Notes under the pieces: generated by a model | The model's input: the letters and a program-made list of their open reading frames with translations, nothing else | Told to the model about the DNA's origin: nothing | The model's database searches: none | DNA from: Phoronis ovalis | Taxonomy: Eukaryota > Phoronida > Phoronidae | Direction of reading: 5' to 3' | Length of the DNA: 15,080 nt | Assembly (NCBI GenBank): GCA_028565635.1 | Contig: JAOXYB010029245.1 | Span: forward strand, 1 to 15,080 | Position numbers and translations under genes: made by a program | In this document: in pieces, positions 10,601-15,080 of the stretch | Layout of the letters: each line of letters starts with the position of its first letter | Position numbering within the stretch: the first letter of the stretch is position 1

Positions 10601-13600
10601 CAGAAATTAGTTGCCAAAATAGGAATCTGTATTTAAAATATTTACTAGAATAGTGTAAATGTATGTTTAGTAGGAAGACCTACCATCTCTTAAAAAAAGA
10701 GTGGTGAAAAAGGCAAGGATGCGTGACACTGATGGTAAGTGATATAAAAATAGATTGCACTAAAGGAACACATCATATCACCCATACTGTCATTACCCCG
10801 CCTCATGTGAATTTTTCTTATGATTGCAAAACATTTTTTTTTTTTTTGTAGATACCTGCTTTCCTCTACCTTTTAATGTCTATTCTGGCTATAACAATCG
10901 TCTTTTTAAATACCGAGCCAGCAATGAGAACACCTTTAAACATCACTATGACTAGACCAGAAAATGTGACAGATGCAAGCAAAAAAATGACACATTTCTT
11001 ATCTACAGAATCACATCCAATCTTGGTTTATCTTTGGGGTGGATGCACATTTTTCTTTCTGTTTGATGTTTTGTGTCGTTTCTTGCTTTGTCCCTTCAAG
11101 AAAGAATTTTTGAAATCTTTCTATAACATTTTAGACTTTCTTATTGCAATTCAAATGCTGAGCTCTTTAATTTTTAGACTTATGCAACATTCTGATTATT
11201 CTTCAGAAGCCTGGATAATAGCTCTTTCAATTTCTAGCTGTTTTGACGTTTTACTAATTGTACGCTTACTTAAATATGGTCGTCATTCACGCGGTCTTAA
11301 AGTTTTATTTTTGACAGTTAGATCAAGTTTCCTTGAAATAGGTTTGTTAATTCTATTCATTACAATTGCTTCATTATTTTTTGCCTTTCTTATAATTGCT
11401 GTAGAGCTACACTCTGATGACTATTTTTACAAAATGATCGATTGCTTATGGTGGTCTTTTATCACTATGACAACTGTTGGGTATGGAGACATGTACCCAC
11501 AGACATATGGGGGTTATTTAGTAGGTATTTTGTGTGCTTTGACTGGAATAATTCTGACAGCACTGCCTATTGCAGTTTTAAGTAATAACTTCAAAACTTA
11601 TTTGAAAGTTGCTAAGCAATGCCAAACAAGAGAAAAATGGATTGAACAAGAAAGTCTGCAAAAGAAATGAAATTGTATTCTTTGTTTAAACTACATATAT
11701 TAGACTTCAACACTTATTTGAAAGTTGCTAAGCAAAGTCAAGCAAGAGAAAAACAGATGGGGCAAAAAAAGTCTACAGAGAAATCAAATCGTATTCTGCA
11801 TTTAAACTACACATATCAGACACTTGGAAATGTGAGCTTCTAGCTATAGAAGTTGTATTAATGTAGATATAATTGTACAAACCTTAGCAAAGGATTGTCA
11901 CCCTGTTCCTTTTCGTTAAACTGTACAAGAGACATTGGAGTTCTGGGTACCGTCAAGACAGACTATAAAAATAGAATATGGCTCATTAACTAATAATATC
12001 ATTTTTTGAACAAAAGGTCAATTCATGTAGTAAACTCCTTGAAAAGAACTTGTTCTTTAATACCCTACACTCAAAAAAGATAACAATAACAACAACAAAT
12101 GTTTTTGCCTTCACGTACCTATTAAGGGCTATTAAGCTAAAAGTTGGCACTTGGGACTTAATGATTATAATATGTTTGGTAGGAAGCTGTATAATACTTA
12201 TTGCATAGTTATTATTATTATTATTATTAATTACAAAATGCGCATAGGAAACATTCAAATTGTTGGGAGTTTATCCTAATTATGGGAGAGAGCAAACAAA
12301 TTTCAGGACCCTCTTGGAACTTGTAATTGACAGTCTCAGAATTGTTTATTCTACTGAGACTCTTCTTGGATTTGGAAGTTGTAGCAAAATTTCAGTGTGA
12401 AACTAGATTGTGTAGTGATGCATGGCGGCACCAAGTATATGGCTTCCAGCACAAAGCTTTTGATATGGTAGCCATTTTCGATTCAAGATGGACACCAAAT
12501 TTTTATCTCCTGAATCTAGCAAACATTTTGATCCCAGTATCGTTGAAATCGGTCCAGTACTTTCGGAGTTATCAAAGAATATATTTTCCCATGGAAACCA
12601 TTTTGAATCCAAGCAGGCCATCAACTTTTTCATGTAAATGTTCATCTGCGGAACCTAGCATACATTTTGATCCAATATTCATTGAAATCAGTTTAGTACT
12701 TTCTAAATTATCAAAGAATATGATTTTATGCTCTTTTTATGTAAACAGGAATTCGGCATCTTGATTTGCTGTGATCAATGTCTATATAATCAATCAGTGT
12801 TTCCTGCTTCGTTAATAGGAAGTGGCGGCACATTGATTTTGTGCGATCAGTATCTCCTGCTCTATAATTAGTTTTTAATCTCAGTATATTGTAATCAGGA
12901 AACACTCAAAGGATTGTTGAAACTGGTGAGCGAGTGAGTGAAAAGAATCGATGCAAAACAATATGTCAGCCAACTCTGCTGCTAGAAGCCTTTTTTTTAA
13001 ATTATAAATATAGCAATTTTATTATATGAATCATTAAGTTAGTTCTTATACTTACATGATCTTCACCATACCCATCTCCTTTCATATCAATATTCGTATG
13101 CTCTCGTATATCATCCAGGTCTAAAAACTAAAAGGTGCAAACAAGATATTATTACAGTCATTATCATGATTATGATTATGCACACTGTCTATAAAGTTAA
13201 ACTCATAGACAGTTAATCGCAGGATCATGCAGTAAAGTTATACGGGAACATAAGATAAATATTACCTTTATAGGCATATATAGATGATACCATGTTCTAA
13301 CATTTAAGTTTTACTTAAAATTTGACACCCTAGCCCATTGACTGCTTAGGGATGCTCCACTTTTACTGGTACAGATTAAAGGTAAGGCATTGTTAACAAT
13401 GCAAGACTTCAAGAGCAATAATGTATTACTTGTATAATAGAACCCACTCCCATAAAAGAGTGTACCAGCCCTTACTTCATCATCCTGCTGCTTGTCATTA
13501 AACTGTGCATCTTTATCATTGCCCTCTCCATCAACTGATCCAGCTTGTTGTAGTTTTCTGCAAATAAAAGAGTTTCAATTTTTTGACTCAAATGCTTGAA

Positions 13601-13981
13601 TTTCTTTGGTAAAACTTGGTTTAGGTAAAATATTAATGTTTTAAATAAAAATATAGTTTCAAATTAATACATAAGTCTGATGTTCATTCTCAACATCCTA
13701 CGGACAATATCTTATGCAACAAAACATATATCAAACCCTTGTTTATGCCGGCAGGCACAAAGTCTGTGTTTACCACTTTTATATTAATTACAAGTACTGT
13801 TTCAATGTGGAGTGTATAGGTTACAGATATAATACTGTTCTTTTTGCAAATTTCATAATTAAATTTTGTTTGACAATTATATTAAACATGTTATCACCTT
13901 TCTACTAAAAATGTTTTAAACTCACTTTTTGCTTGTTAACAAATCCAACACTTGATACACTAGGGCATATAAATATTCAAC
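1514..13981 (-). CDS. NCAPH2: NCAPH2, condensin-2 complex subunit H2 (kleisin), 5' end missing, 17 exons
   Basis: This gene encodes the kleisin of condensin II, which links the SMC2/SMC4 ATPase heads and carries the HEAT subunits NCAPD3 and NCAPG2 for chromosome compaction in the nucleus. Coding exons (high to low): 13981-13926, 13557-13476, 13127-13056, 11962-11883, 7619-7444, 7119-7039, 6677-6616, 6401-6342, 5984-5915, 5713-5594, 5283-5156, 4867-4792, 4282-4172, 3759-3689, 2734-2633, 2342-2193, 1651-1514. Every junction is GT-AG and the phases match, giving 544 residues plus a TAA stop. Landmarks shared with vertebrate NCAPH2 (recalled, not searched) are EYLYALVYQ near residue 2, GEVLGSRSDF near 100, DPWEMLDP near 226, PSFPEFEHLFW near 301, SYEELVRHH near 406 and FDIHTYG near 455. 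Human NCAPH2 has about 605 residues, so only about 70 N-terminal ones are missing, beyond the right edge. KKRKRS in exon 5594-5713 may be a nuclear localisation signal. A potassium channel gene sits in the 7620-11882 intron on the other strand. Confidence 0.95.
1652..2192 (-). other. NCAPH2 intron, 541 bp
   Basis: Bounded by donor GTAAGT at the 2192 end and acceptor TTTTTAG at the 1652 end. I see no repeat or coding signal inside. Confidence 0.8.
2193..2342 (-). CDS. NCAPH2: NCAPH2 exon, C-terminal winged-helix part (residues 450-499)
   Basis: Contains AFDIHTYGTIVLDSF, then LPFSNIA and YDVCRLFLATLQL. These match vertebrate PFDIHTYGDQLV...F...VCRSMLASLQL. This region resembles the kleisin C-terminal winged helix that binds the SMC4 head. 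The acceptor is TGTTTTAG and the donor GTAAGT. Confidence 0.95.
2633..2734 (-). CDS. NCAPH2: NCAPH2 exon, C-terminal domain (residues 416-449)
   Basis: Encodes a helix rich in charged residues including ITELSKRISEWEEKIVPTL, matching vertebrate ELSQRIRDWEDTVQPLL. The acceptor is TGATTAACAG and the donor GTATTA. It is in phase 0 at both ends. Confidence 0.92.
2735..3688 (-). other. NCAPH2 intron, 954 bp, carrying a MITE-like element
   Basis: Bounded by donor GTAAGA at 3688 and acceptor TGATTAACAG at 2735. The only internal structure I see is the inverted-repeat element at 3488-3656. Confidence 0.8.
3488..3656. mobile_element. MITE-like element with about 19-20 bp terminal inverted repeats
   Basis: The left end at 3488-3506 reads aagggttgttccagaaaaa. 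The right end at 3637-3656 is, in reverse complement, aagggatgttccaggaaaaa, differing by one substitution and one extra base. The 169 bp body has no coding capacity, as expected of a non-autonomous DNA transposon. I could not settle a target-site duplication, so the superfamily is open. Confidence 0.7.
3689..3759 (-). CDS. NCAPH2: NCAPH2 exon with SYEELVRHH (residues 392-415)
   Basis: Encodes ASESNSEEPGLVVSSYEELV followed by RHHV, matching vertebrate SLSYEELVRRNV. This begins the conserved C-terminal domain. The acceptor is CATCTTTCAG and the donor GTAAGA. It ends in phase 0. Confidence 0.93.
4040..4185 (-). repeat. Duplicated exon end and splice donor, 123 bp apart
   Basis: Bases 4040-4062 and 4163-4185 agree at 22 of 23 positions and both contain GTTTGGCCYTTGGGTAAGC on the minus strand. 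Similarity continues more weakly past the donor. The proximal copy is the end of the NCAPH2 exon at 4172. Confidence 0.75.
4172..4282 (-). CDS. NCAPH2: NCAPH2 exon (residues 355-391) with two possible donors
   Basis: Encodes DVDDDNNVDFGLPADDNP and ends DRVWPL before donor GTAAGC. Acidic linker. A near-identical donor context lies 123 bases downstream (exon end 4049). The frame stays open between the two, so the exon could extend by 41 residues. The shorter form fits the family length better. Confidence 0.82.
4283..4791 (-). other. NCAPH2 intron, 509 bp
   Basis: Bounded by donor GTTTGA at 4791 and acceptor TTATCTTTCAG at 4283. It contains the duplicated exon fragment at 4711-4765. The plus-strand open frame 4475-4771 runs across that fragment in antisense and has no family resemblance, so it is not called. 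Confidence 0.75.
4711..4824 (-). repeat. Tandem duplication of an NCAPH2 exon end, unit 55-59 bp
   Basis: Copy one is 4766-4824 (the real exon end plus intron start) and copy two is 4711-4765. Shared sequence includes aggagcattgtcrtcataat. Copy two would encode DNYDDNAPVLQ and keeps a donor-like GTTTAA. Donor spacing is 59 bases, not a multiple of three, so use of the distal donor would shift the frame. Confidence 0.8.
4792..4867 (-). CDS. NCAPH2: NCAPH2 exon (residues 330-354), 3' end duplicated next to it
   Basis: Encodes ADQGRYEELAEREDDNYDD and then NAPALR, an acidic linker. The acceptor is TTTATTTTAG and the donor GTTTGA. It ends in phase 1. Its last 33 bases plus donor recur 59 bases further along the transcript at 4733-4765. 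The copy nearer the acceptor keeps the reading frame, so it is taken as the real exon. Confidence 0.85.
5156..5283 (-). CDS. NCAPH2: NCAPH2 exon (residues 287-329)
   Basis: Contains VPSFPEFEHLFWIEYKRRQ, matching vertebrate GPSFADMEVLYWTHVKEQ at the start of the C-terminal half, then the basic QRMERKVL. The acceptor is ATAATTACAG and the donor GTAGGA. It ends in phase 0. Confidence 0.93.
5594..5713 (-). CDS. NCAPH2: NCAPH2 exon with basic cluster (residues 247-286)
   Basis: Starts GRTVRLPASLETATKKRKRS and ends SLSEFCSKA. The KKRKRS cluster aligns with KRKRKG in vertebrate NCAPH2 and may act as a nuclear localisation signal. The acceptor is TTTGTTAG and the donor GTAAGT. It ends in phase 1. 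Confidence 0.92.
5915..5984 (-). CDS. NCAPH2: NCAPH2 exon with the DPWE.LDP motif (residues 224-246)
   Basis: Encodes VIDPWEMLDPHQPDVV followed by PEKPFKK. This closely matches the vertebrate DPWQSLDPFD...KPFKKG segment and is one of the strongest family signatures in the window. The acceptor is TTGTTTCAG and the donor GTTAGG. It ends in phase 1. Confidence 0.93.
5984..6341 (-). other. NCAPH2 intron (5985-6341) with two small tandem duplications
   Basis: tgatcaacttatctcaa occurs at 6183-6199 and 6203-6219 (period 20). ttttattttgygca occurs at 6271-6284 and 6287-6300 (period 16). Nothing else is recognisable. Confidence 0.7.
6342..6401 (-). CDS. NCAPH2: NCAPH2 exon (residues 204-223)
   Basis: Encodes NAEEPELRKSERQKHIPVKP, the basic segment before the conserved DPW motif (compare LREREGAPEP in vertebrates). 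It is in phase 0 at both ends. The acceptor is TTTTTAAG and the donor GTAAGT. Confidence 0.85.
6616..6677 (-). CDS. NCAPH2: NCAPH2 exon, linker (residues 183-203)
   Basis: Encodes MEGSDGGVDAMAGMAAPANI plus valine, a low-complexity linker. It is supported by phase agreement on both sides, the acceptor ATTTTGTAG and the donor GTAAGT. Confidence 0.8.
6678..7038 (-). other. NCAPH2 intron, 361 bp
   Basis: Bounded by donor GTGAGT and acceptor ATTTTGTAG. I see nothing further inside. Confidence 0.75.
7039..7119 (-). CDS. NCAPH2: NCAPH2 exon, acidic linker (residues 156-182)
   Basis: Encodes EVTVIQAEESPVNDDDTL and further acidic residues. There is little family conservation here, so the call rests on matching splice phases (1 in, 1 out) and good sites: acceptor TTTTTATAG, donor GTGAGT. 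Confidence 0.82.
7120..7443 (-). other. NCAPH2 intron, 324 bp
   Basis: Bounded by donor GTAAAA and acceptor TTTTTATAG. I see nothing further inside. Confidence 0.75.
7444..7619 (-). CDS. NCAPH2: NCAPH2 exon (residues 97-155)
   Basis: Encodes SRTGEVLGSRSDFKLCTCTV near its start, aligning with the vertebrate [21 protein letters not shown] block. A threonine-rich, weakly conserved stretch follows. The acceptor is TTAATTGTAG and the donor GTAAAA. It ends in phase 1. Confidence 0.92.
7620..8884. other. Host-intron part upstream of the channel gene; likely holds its promoter
   Basis: This 1.26 kb lies between an NCAPH2 exon and the channel start codon. It must contain the channel's 5' untranslated region and probably its promoter, but I find no clear TATA box or other element I could defend. 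The overlapping open frames on both strands at 8094-8322 have no family resemblance. Confidence 0.55.
8885..9310 (+). CDS. Kv3-like channel exon 1: T1 tetramerisation domain (residues 1-142)
   Basis: Begins MSEKITINVSGTVF, the typical T1 opening, and continues with HFFFDRN, LDYYRHDTLH and FKEELDFWEI. It ends at NPLSSKAAK, just before S1, with donor GTAAGA. The only intron therefore separates the cytoplasmic T1 domain from the membrane core, a position I recall from vertebrate Kv3 genes. Confidence 0.93.
8885..11670 (+). CDS. Divergent Shaw/Kv3-type voltage-gated K+ channel subunit, two exons, complete
   Basis: The coding exons are 8885-9310 and 10852-11670, joined in phase 0, giving 414 residues. 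This is a pore-forming membrane subunit expected to assemble as a tetramer. The T1 domain (about 5-105) carries H64, C70, C91 and C92 in the HX5CX20CC zinc pattern of Kv2-Kv4 types. S1 is about 143-161, followed by a loop with glycosylation sequons at N172 and N180. S2 is about 199-217, S3 about 234-250, S4 about 270-286 and S5 about 300-326. The filter TVGYGD is 350-355 and S6 about 362-387. GYGDMYPQT and the two-sequon loop point to Kv3. Oddities: S4 keeps only R280, K283 and R286; D274 sits at the R2 position; S2 W204 replaces the outer acidic residue; the S6 hinge is PIA (381-383). The C-terminal tail is only about 27 residues. Start choice: the context aagATGa is favourable and an in-frame TAA lies at 8861-8863. 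Kv function is certain as family, but voltage gating is doubtful. Confidence 0.93.
9311..10851 (+). other. Intron of the channel gene, 1541 bp
   Basis: Bounded by GTAAGA and a long poly-T tract ending TTTGTAG. It contains the inverted-repeat element candidate at 9734-10324 and no recognisable exon. The antiparallel open frames at 9864-10142 and 9897-10079 fall in a GC-richer patch of that element and look like chance. Confidence 0.8.
9734..10324. mobile_element. Candidate non-autonomous element with 12 bp inverted ends
   Basis: ggggagtgtata at 9734-9745 is the exact reverse complement of tatacactcccc at 10311-10322. The sextet tgcatt directly precedes the left end (9728-9733) and occurs two bases beyond the right end (10325-10330), which could be a target-site duplication. 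The interior includes an unusually GC-rich stretch near 9895-10000. The short arms make this tentative. Confidence 0.35.
10852..11670 (+). CDS. Kv3-like channel exon 2: S1-S6, pore and short C-terminus (residues 143-414)
   Basis: Begins IPAFLYLLMSILAITIVFL (S1) and carries the whole membrane core on one exon. It includes MTTVGYGDMYPQT and ALPIAVLSNNF, and ends QESLQKK before TGA at 11668-11670. The acceptor is TTTTTTTGTAG. Its last 83 bases plus 33 bases beyond the stop recur immediately downstream. Confidence 0.95.
   Translation: MPAFLYLLMSILAITIVFLNTEPAMRTPLNITMTRPENVTDASKKMTHFLSTESHPILVYLWGGCTFFFLFDVLCRFLLCPFKKEFLKSFYNILDFLIAIQMLSSLIFRLMQHSDYSSEAWIIALSISSCFDVLLIVRLLKYGRHSRGLKVLFLTVRSSFLEIGLLILFITIASLFFAFLIIAVELHSDDYFYKMIDCLWWSFITMTTVGYGDMYPQTYGGYLVGILCALTGIILTALPIAVLSNNFKTYLKVAKQCQTREKWIEQESLQKK
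11588..11820 (+). repeat. Tandem duplication of the channel's 3' coding end, period 116 bp
   Basis: Copy one (11588-11703) spans the last 27 or so codons, the stop codon and early 3' untranslated bases. Copy two (11704 to about 11820) follows directly. Both contain acttatttgaaagttgctaa and attctNNNtttaaactacaN. Copy two has diverged and lacks the stop at the matching place. It lies after the real stop and so is untranslated. Confidence 0.85.
11883..11962 (-). CDS. NCAPH2: NCAPH2 exon just beyond the 3' end of the nested channel gene (residues 71-96)
   Basis: Encodes SVLTVPRTPMSLVQFNEKEQ and then GDNPLL, matching the vertebrate IPLLPMALVAPDE...NNNPLYS segment. The acceptor is TTTTTATAG and the donor GTTTGT. 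It ends in phase 2 and the serine codon is completed at 7619. This exon proves that the channel gene lies inside NCAPH2. It begins 212 bases past the channel stop codon, on the opposite strand. Confidence 0.9.
12472..12725. repeat. Dispersed-type repeat in two tandem copies, period 126-139 bp
   Basis: Copy one is about 12472-12590 and copy two about 12598-12725. Both begin ccatttt.gattcaag-like, pass through acattttgatcc (12523 and 12662) and end with ttatcaaagaatat. The word gaaatcggtccagtactttc in copy one has the look of repeats common in invertebrate genomes. The family is not named. Confidence 0.7.
12796..12906. repeat. Small inverted repeat, 11 bp arms
   Basis: agtgtttcctg at 12796-12806 is the exact reverse complement of caggaaacact at 12896-12906. 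The interior contains a weak direct repeat (ttgatttgctgtgatca versus ttgattttgtgcgatca). It could be a small hairpin element. Confidence 0.35.
13056..13127 (-). CDS. NCAPH2: NCAPH2 exon (residues 47-70)
   Basis: Encodes FLDLDDIREHTNIDMKG and a short acidic tail, aligning with the vertebrate FLSLDDF...TNVDLK segment. Two AG acceptors lie 7 bases apart. The upstream one (CTTTTAG before TTTTTAG) keeps the FLDLDD match, so I chose it. The donor is GTAAGT. Confidence 0.9.
13128..13475 (-). other. NCAPH2 intron, 348 bp
   Basis: Bounded by donor GTAAGG and acceptor CTTTTAG. I see nothing further inside. Confidence 0.75.
13476..13557 (-). CDS. NCAPH2: NCAPH2 exon (residues 19-46)
   Basis: Encodes a lysine/glutamine start followed by an acidic, glutamine-rich stretch ending in QQDDE. 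This is the poorly conserved linker after the N-terminal domain. The acceptor is TTTGCAG, the donor GTAAGG, and it ends in phase 0. Confidence 0.88.
13558..13925 (-). other. NCAPH2 intron, 368 bp
   Basis: Bounded by donor GTGAGT and acceptor TTTGCAG. The plus-strand open frame 13714-13908 has no family resemblance and is not called. Confidence 0.75.
13926..13981 (-). CDS. NCAPH2: NCAPH2 exon, first in window (residues 1-18 plus split codon)
   Basis: Encodes VEYLYALVYQVLDLLTSK, matching the end of the N-terminal condensin-H2 domain that contacts SMC2. The acceptor is TTTTTCTAG and the donor GTGAGT. It starts in phase 0 and ends in phase 2, with the codon completed in the next exon as lysine. 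Residue numbers in the exon entries count from this exon. Confidence 0.9.
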
Positions 13982-15080
13982 CTAGAAAAAAGCAAAAAAA
14001 CTAGACATTCGGTGAGTTGTAAACAACTCCGAAAGTGTACCCCCAGCTTAGAATGCTGCCAGTTGGAGAGACTGGCCCTAGTGAAGTTTACAGCTGGTGA
14101 GAAGTAGATGCTTATTAAAAACATGAACAACACAAGCAATTATTATAAAATTCTTTTAATATTGCTGTATAATTTAAATACACATCCCCTTTCTGCTCAT
14201 ACTGTGTAACAGTATACAGCCAGAGCTTACTGTAAACATATATTACAAAGATAATATGCAGTCTGAGCATGATCTGGAGCTGATTAGCTATCTTTTATTA
14301 CACTTTGTTACATAACAGACTTACTCAAAACAACAGTTGTTATAAATCCTCTTAATACACAATACATTTAACTAAACACATTTCACCCTTACTGATTTTG
14401 TTGTAGTAACAGATCTAAGTATAAGAAGGATGCATCACAGACACAAAGCACTGTTCAGAAATTTTATGTTTAGTTGCCAAACACCTCTATTTAGAAATAA
14501 ATAAATACAGATTAGGGATACGATTGTGAATTGTGATGAGTTATAGTTTGTTTAAGGGTAGCAAGTTGTTTAGCATTTTATGAACAAAACAATTCAAAGA
14601 TGTTGTCATTTTAATTTATCACTGTATACCAGTTACCCTTGAGTATGGACTCTTCCAAAAATGTTCAGCCAGTAAAAGTCTTAAAGTATCTTCTTACAAA
14701 CAATGATAAAATATAGTTAGTGATGTTACATAAAGTCTTAATATTATAAGAATAATGTGAAAAACAATAAAAAAACCCTGATATTATATCTTATAAACAG
14801 GGTAATGTTTAATTTCAAATGATATCACATTCCATTGATGAAATATCCCACTAACAGTGAATTTGATCTGCTTGATGTGGACGCCAGTCAGCCATTTTGG
14901 GTATCATTGTCACTTTGAGTGTATTAACAAATTTAAATTTCAAGTGGACATCTCATTCCCTTCTCGAGATATCCCACTAACAGTGAATTTGACGCACTTG
15001 ACGTGGATGCCAGTCGGTCATATTGGTTTCAAATGACCCCAAAATCAAAAGGCTTCATTGTCACTATGAATGTAATATAA
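13982..15080 (-). other. 5' NCAPH2 intron, incomplete, at least 1.1 kb
   Basis: The first 70 or so residues of NCAPH2 are not found here, so this is intron running off the window. It ends at acceptor TTTTTCTAG. It contains a short palindrome near 14014-14029 (gagttgt, aa, acaactc) and the repeat pair at 14821-15070. Confidence 0.7.
14821..15070. repeat. Dispersed-type repeat in two tandem copies, offset 126 bp
   Basis: The core atatcccactaacagtgaat runs identically from 14843 and 14969. Then come cttgatgtggacgccagtc and cttgacgtggatgccagtc, and later cattgtcact in both. Copy two carries an extra segment (tttcaaatgaccccaaaatc). The repeat may continue past the right edge. The family is unidentified. 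Confidence 0.75.

Larger units (their letters stand above)
11963..13055 (-). other. NCAPH2 intron, 1093 bp, repeat-bearing
   Basis: Bounded by donor GTAAGT at 13055 and acceptor TTTTTATAG at 11963. It holds a short TTA microsatellite near 12209-12229, the dispersed repeat pair at 12472-12725, and a small inverted repeat at 12796-12906. The open frame 12327-12764 crosses the repeat pair and is not a gene. Confidence 0.75.

Noticed and set aside
8885-11670. Channel gene as a retrocopy or pseudogene
   Set aside because: It contains a proper intron, both exons are fully open, and the T1 zinc residues and filter are intact.
12209-12229. TTA microsatellite as a functional element
   Set aside because: It is short and ordinary for AT-rich intronic DNA.
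12327-12764. Plus-strand open frame of 145 residues
   Set aside because: It runs straight across both copies of a dispersed repeat, has no recognisable domain and lies in an NCAPH2 intron.

Overview
This is animal genomic DNA, most likely from an invertebrate. It is AT-rich, has many short exons with GT-AG introns, and carries two recognisable metazoan genes plus dispersed non-coding repeats. I cannot name the species. The repeat style (short dispersed elements, often as tandem pairs) would suit a marine invertebrate such as a mollusc, hemichordate or brachiopod, but that is only an impression.

Minus strand, 13981 down to 1514: a condensin II kleisin gene (NCAPH2, condensin-2 complex subunit H2). 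I rebuilt 17 consecutive coding exons by hand. All splice phases match and together they give 544 residues ending in a real stop codon. Only the first 70 or so residues, including the start, lie beyond the right edge.

Plus strand, 8885 to 11670: a complete two-exon voltage-gated potassium channel gene of the Shaw/Kv3 type (414 residues). It lies wholly inside one 4.26 kb NCAPH2 intron (7620-11882), on the opposite strand. Its T1 domain, zinc motif, six membrane segments and selectivity filter are intact. Its S4 voltage sensor has lost the first three gating arginines, the outer acidic residue of S2 is gone, and the S6 PVP hinge reads PIA. This divergent channel is the most interesting object in the window.

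The rest is introns and flanks. It holds a probable MITE (3488-3656), a weaker element candidate inside the channel intron (9734-10324), dispersed repeats in tandem pairs at 12472-12725 and 14821-15070, and a low-complexity repeat at 470-690. Three small local duplications touch gene ends: an exon end with its splice donor copied 59 bp away (4711-4824), a second donor 123 bp away and in frame (4040-4062 versus 4163-4185), and the channel's C-terminal coding end copied 116 bp downstream (11588-11820). The two genes have no evident functional link. NCAPH2 acts in mitotic chromosome compaction and the channel in membrane excitability, so the nesting looks positional.
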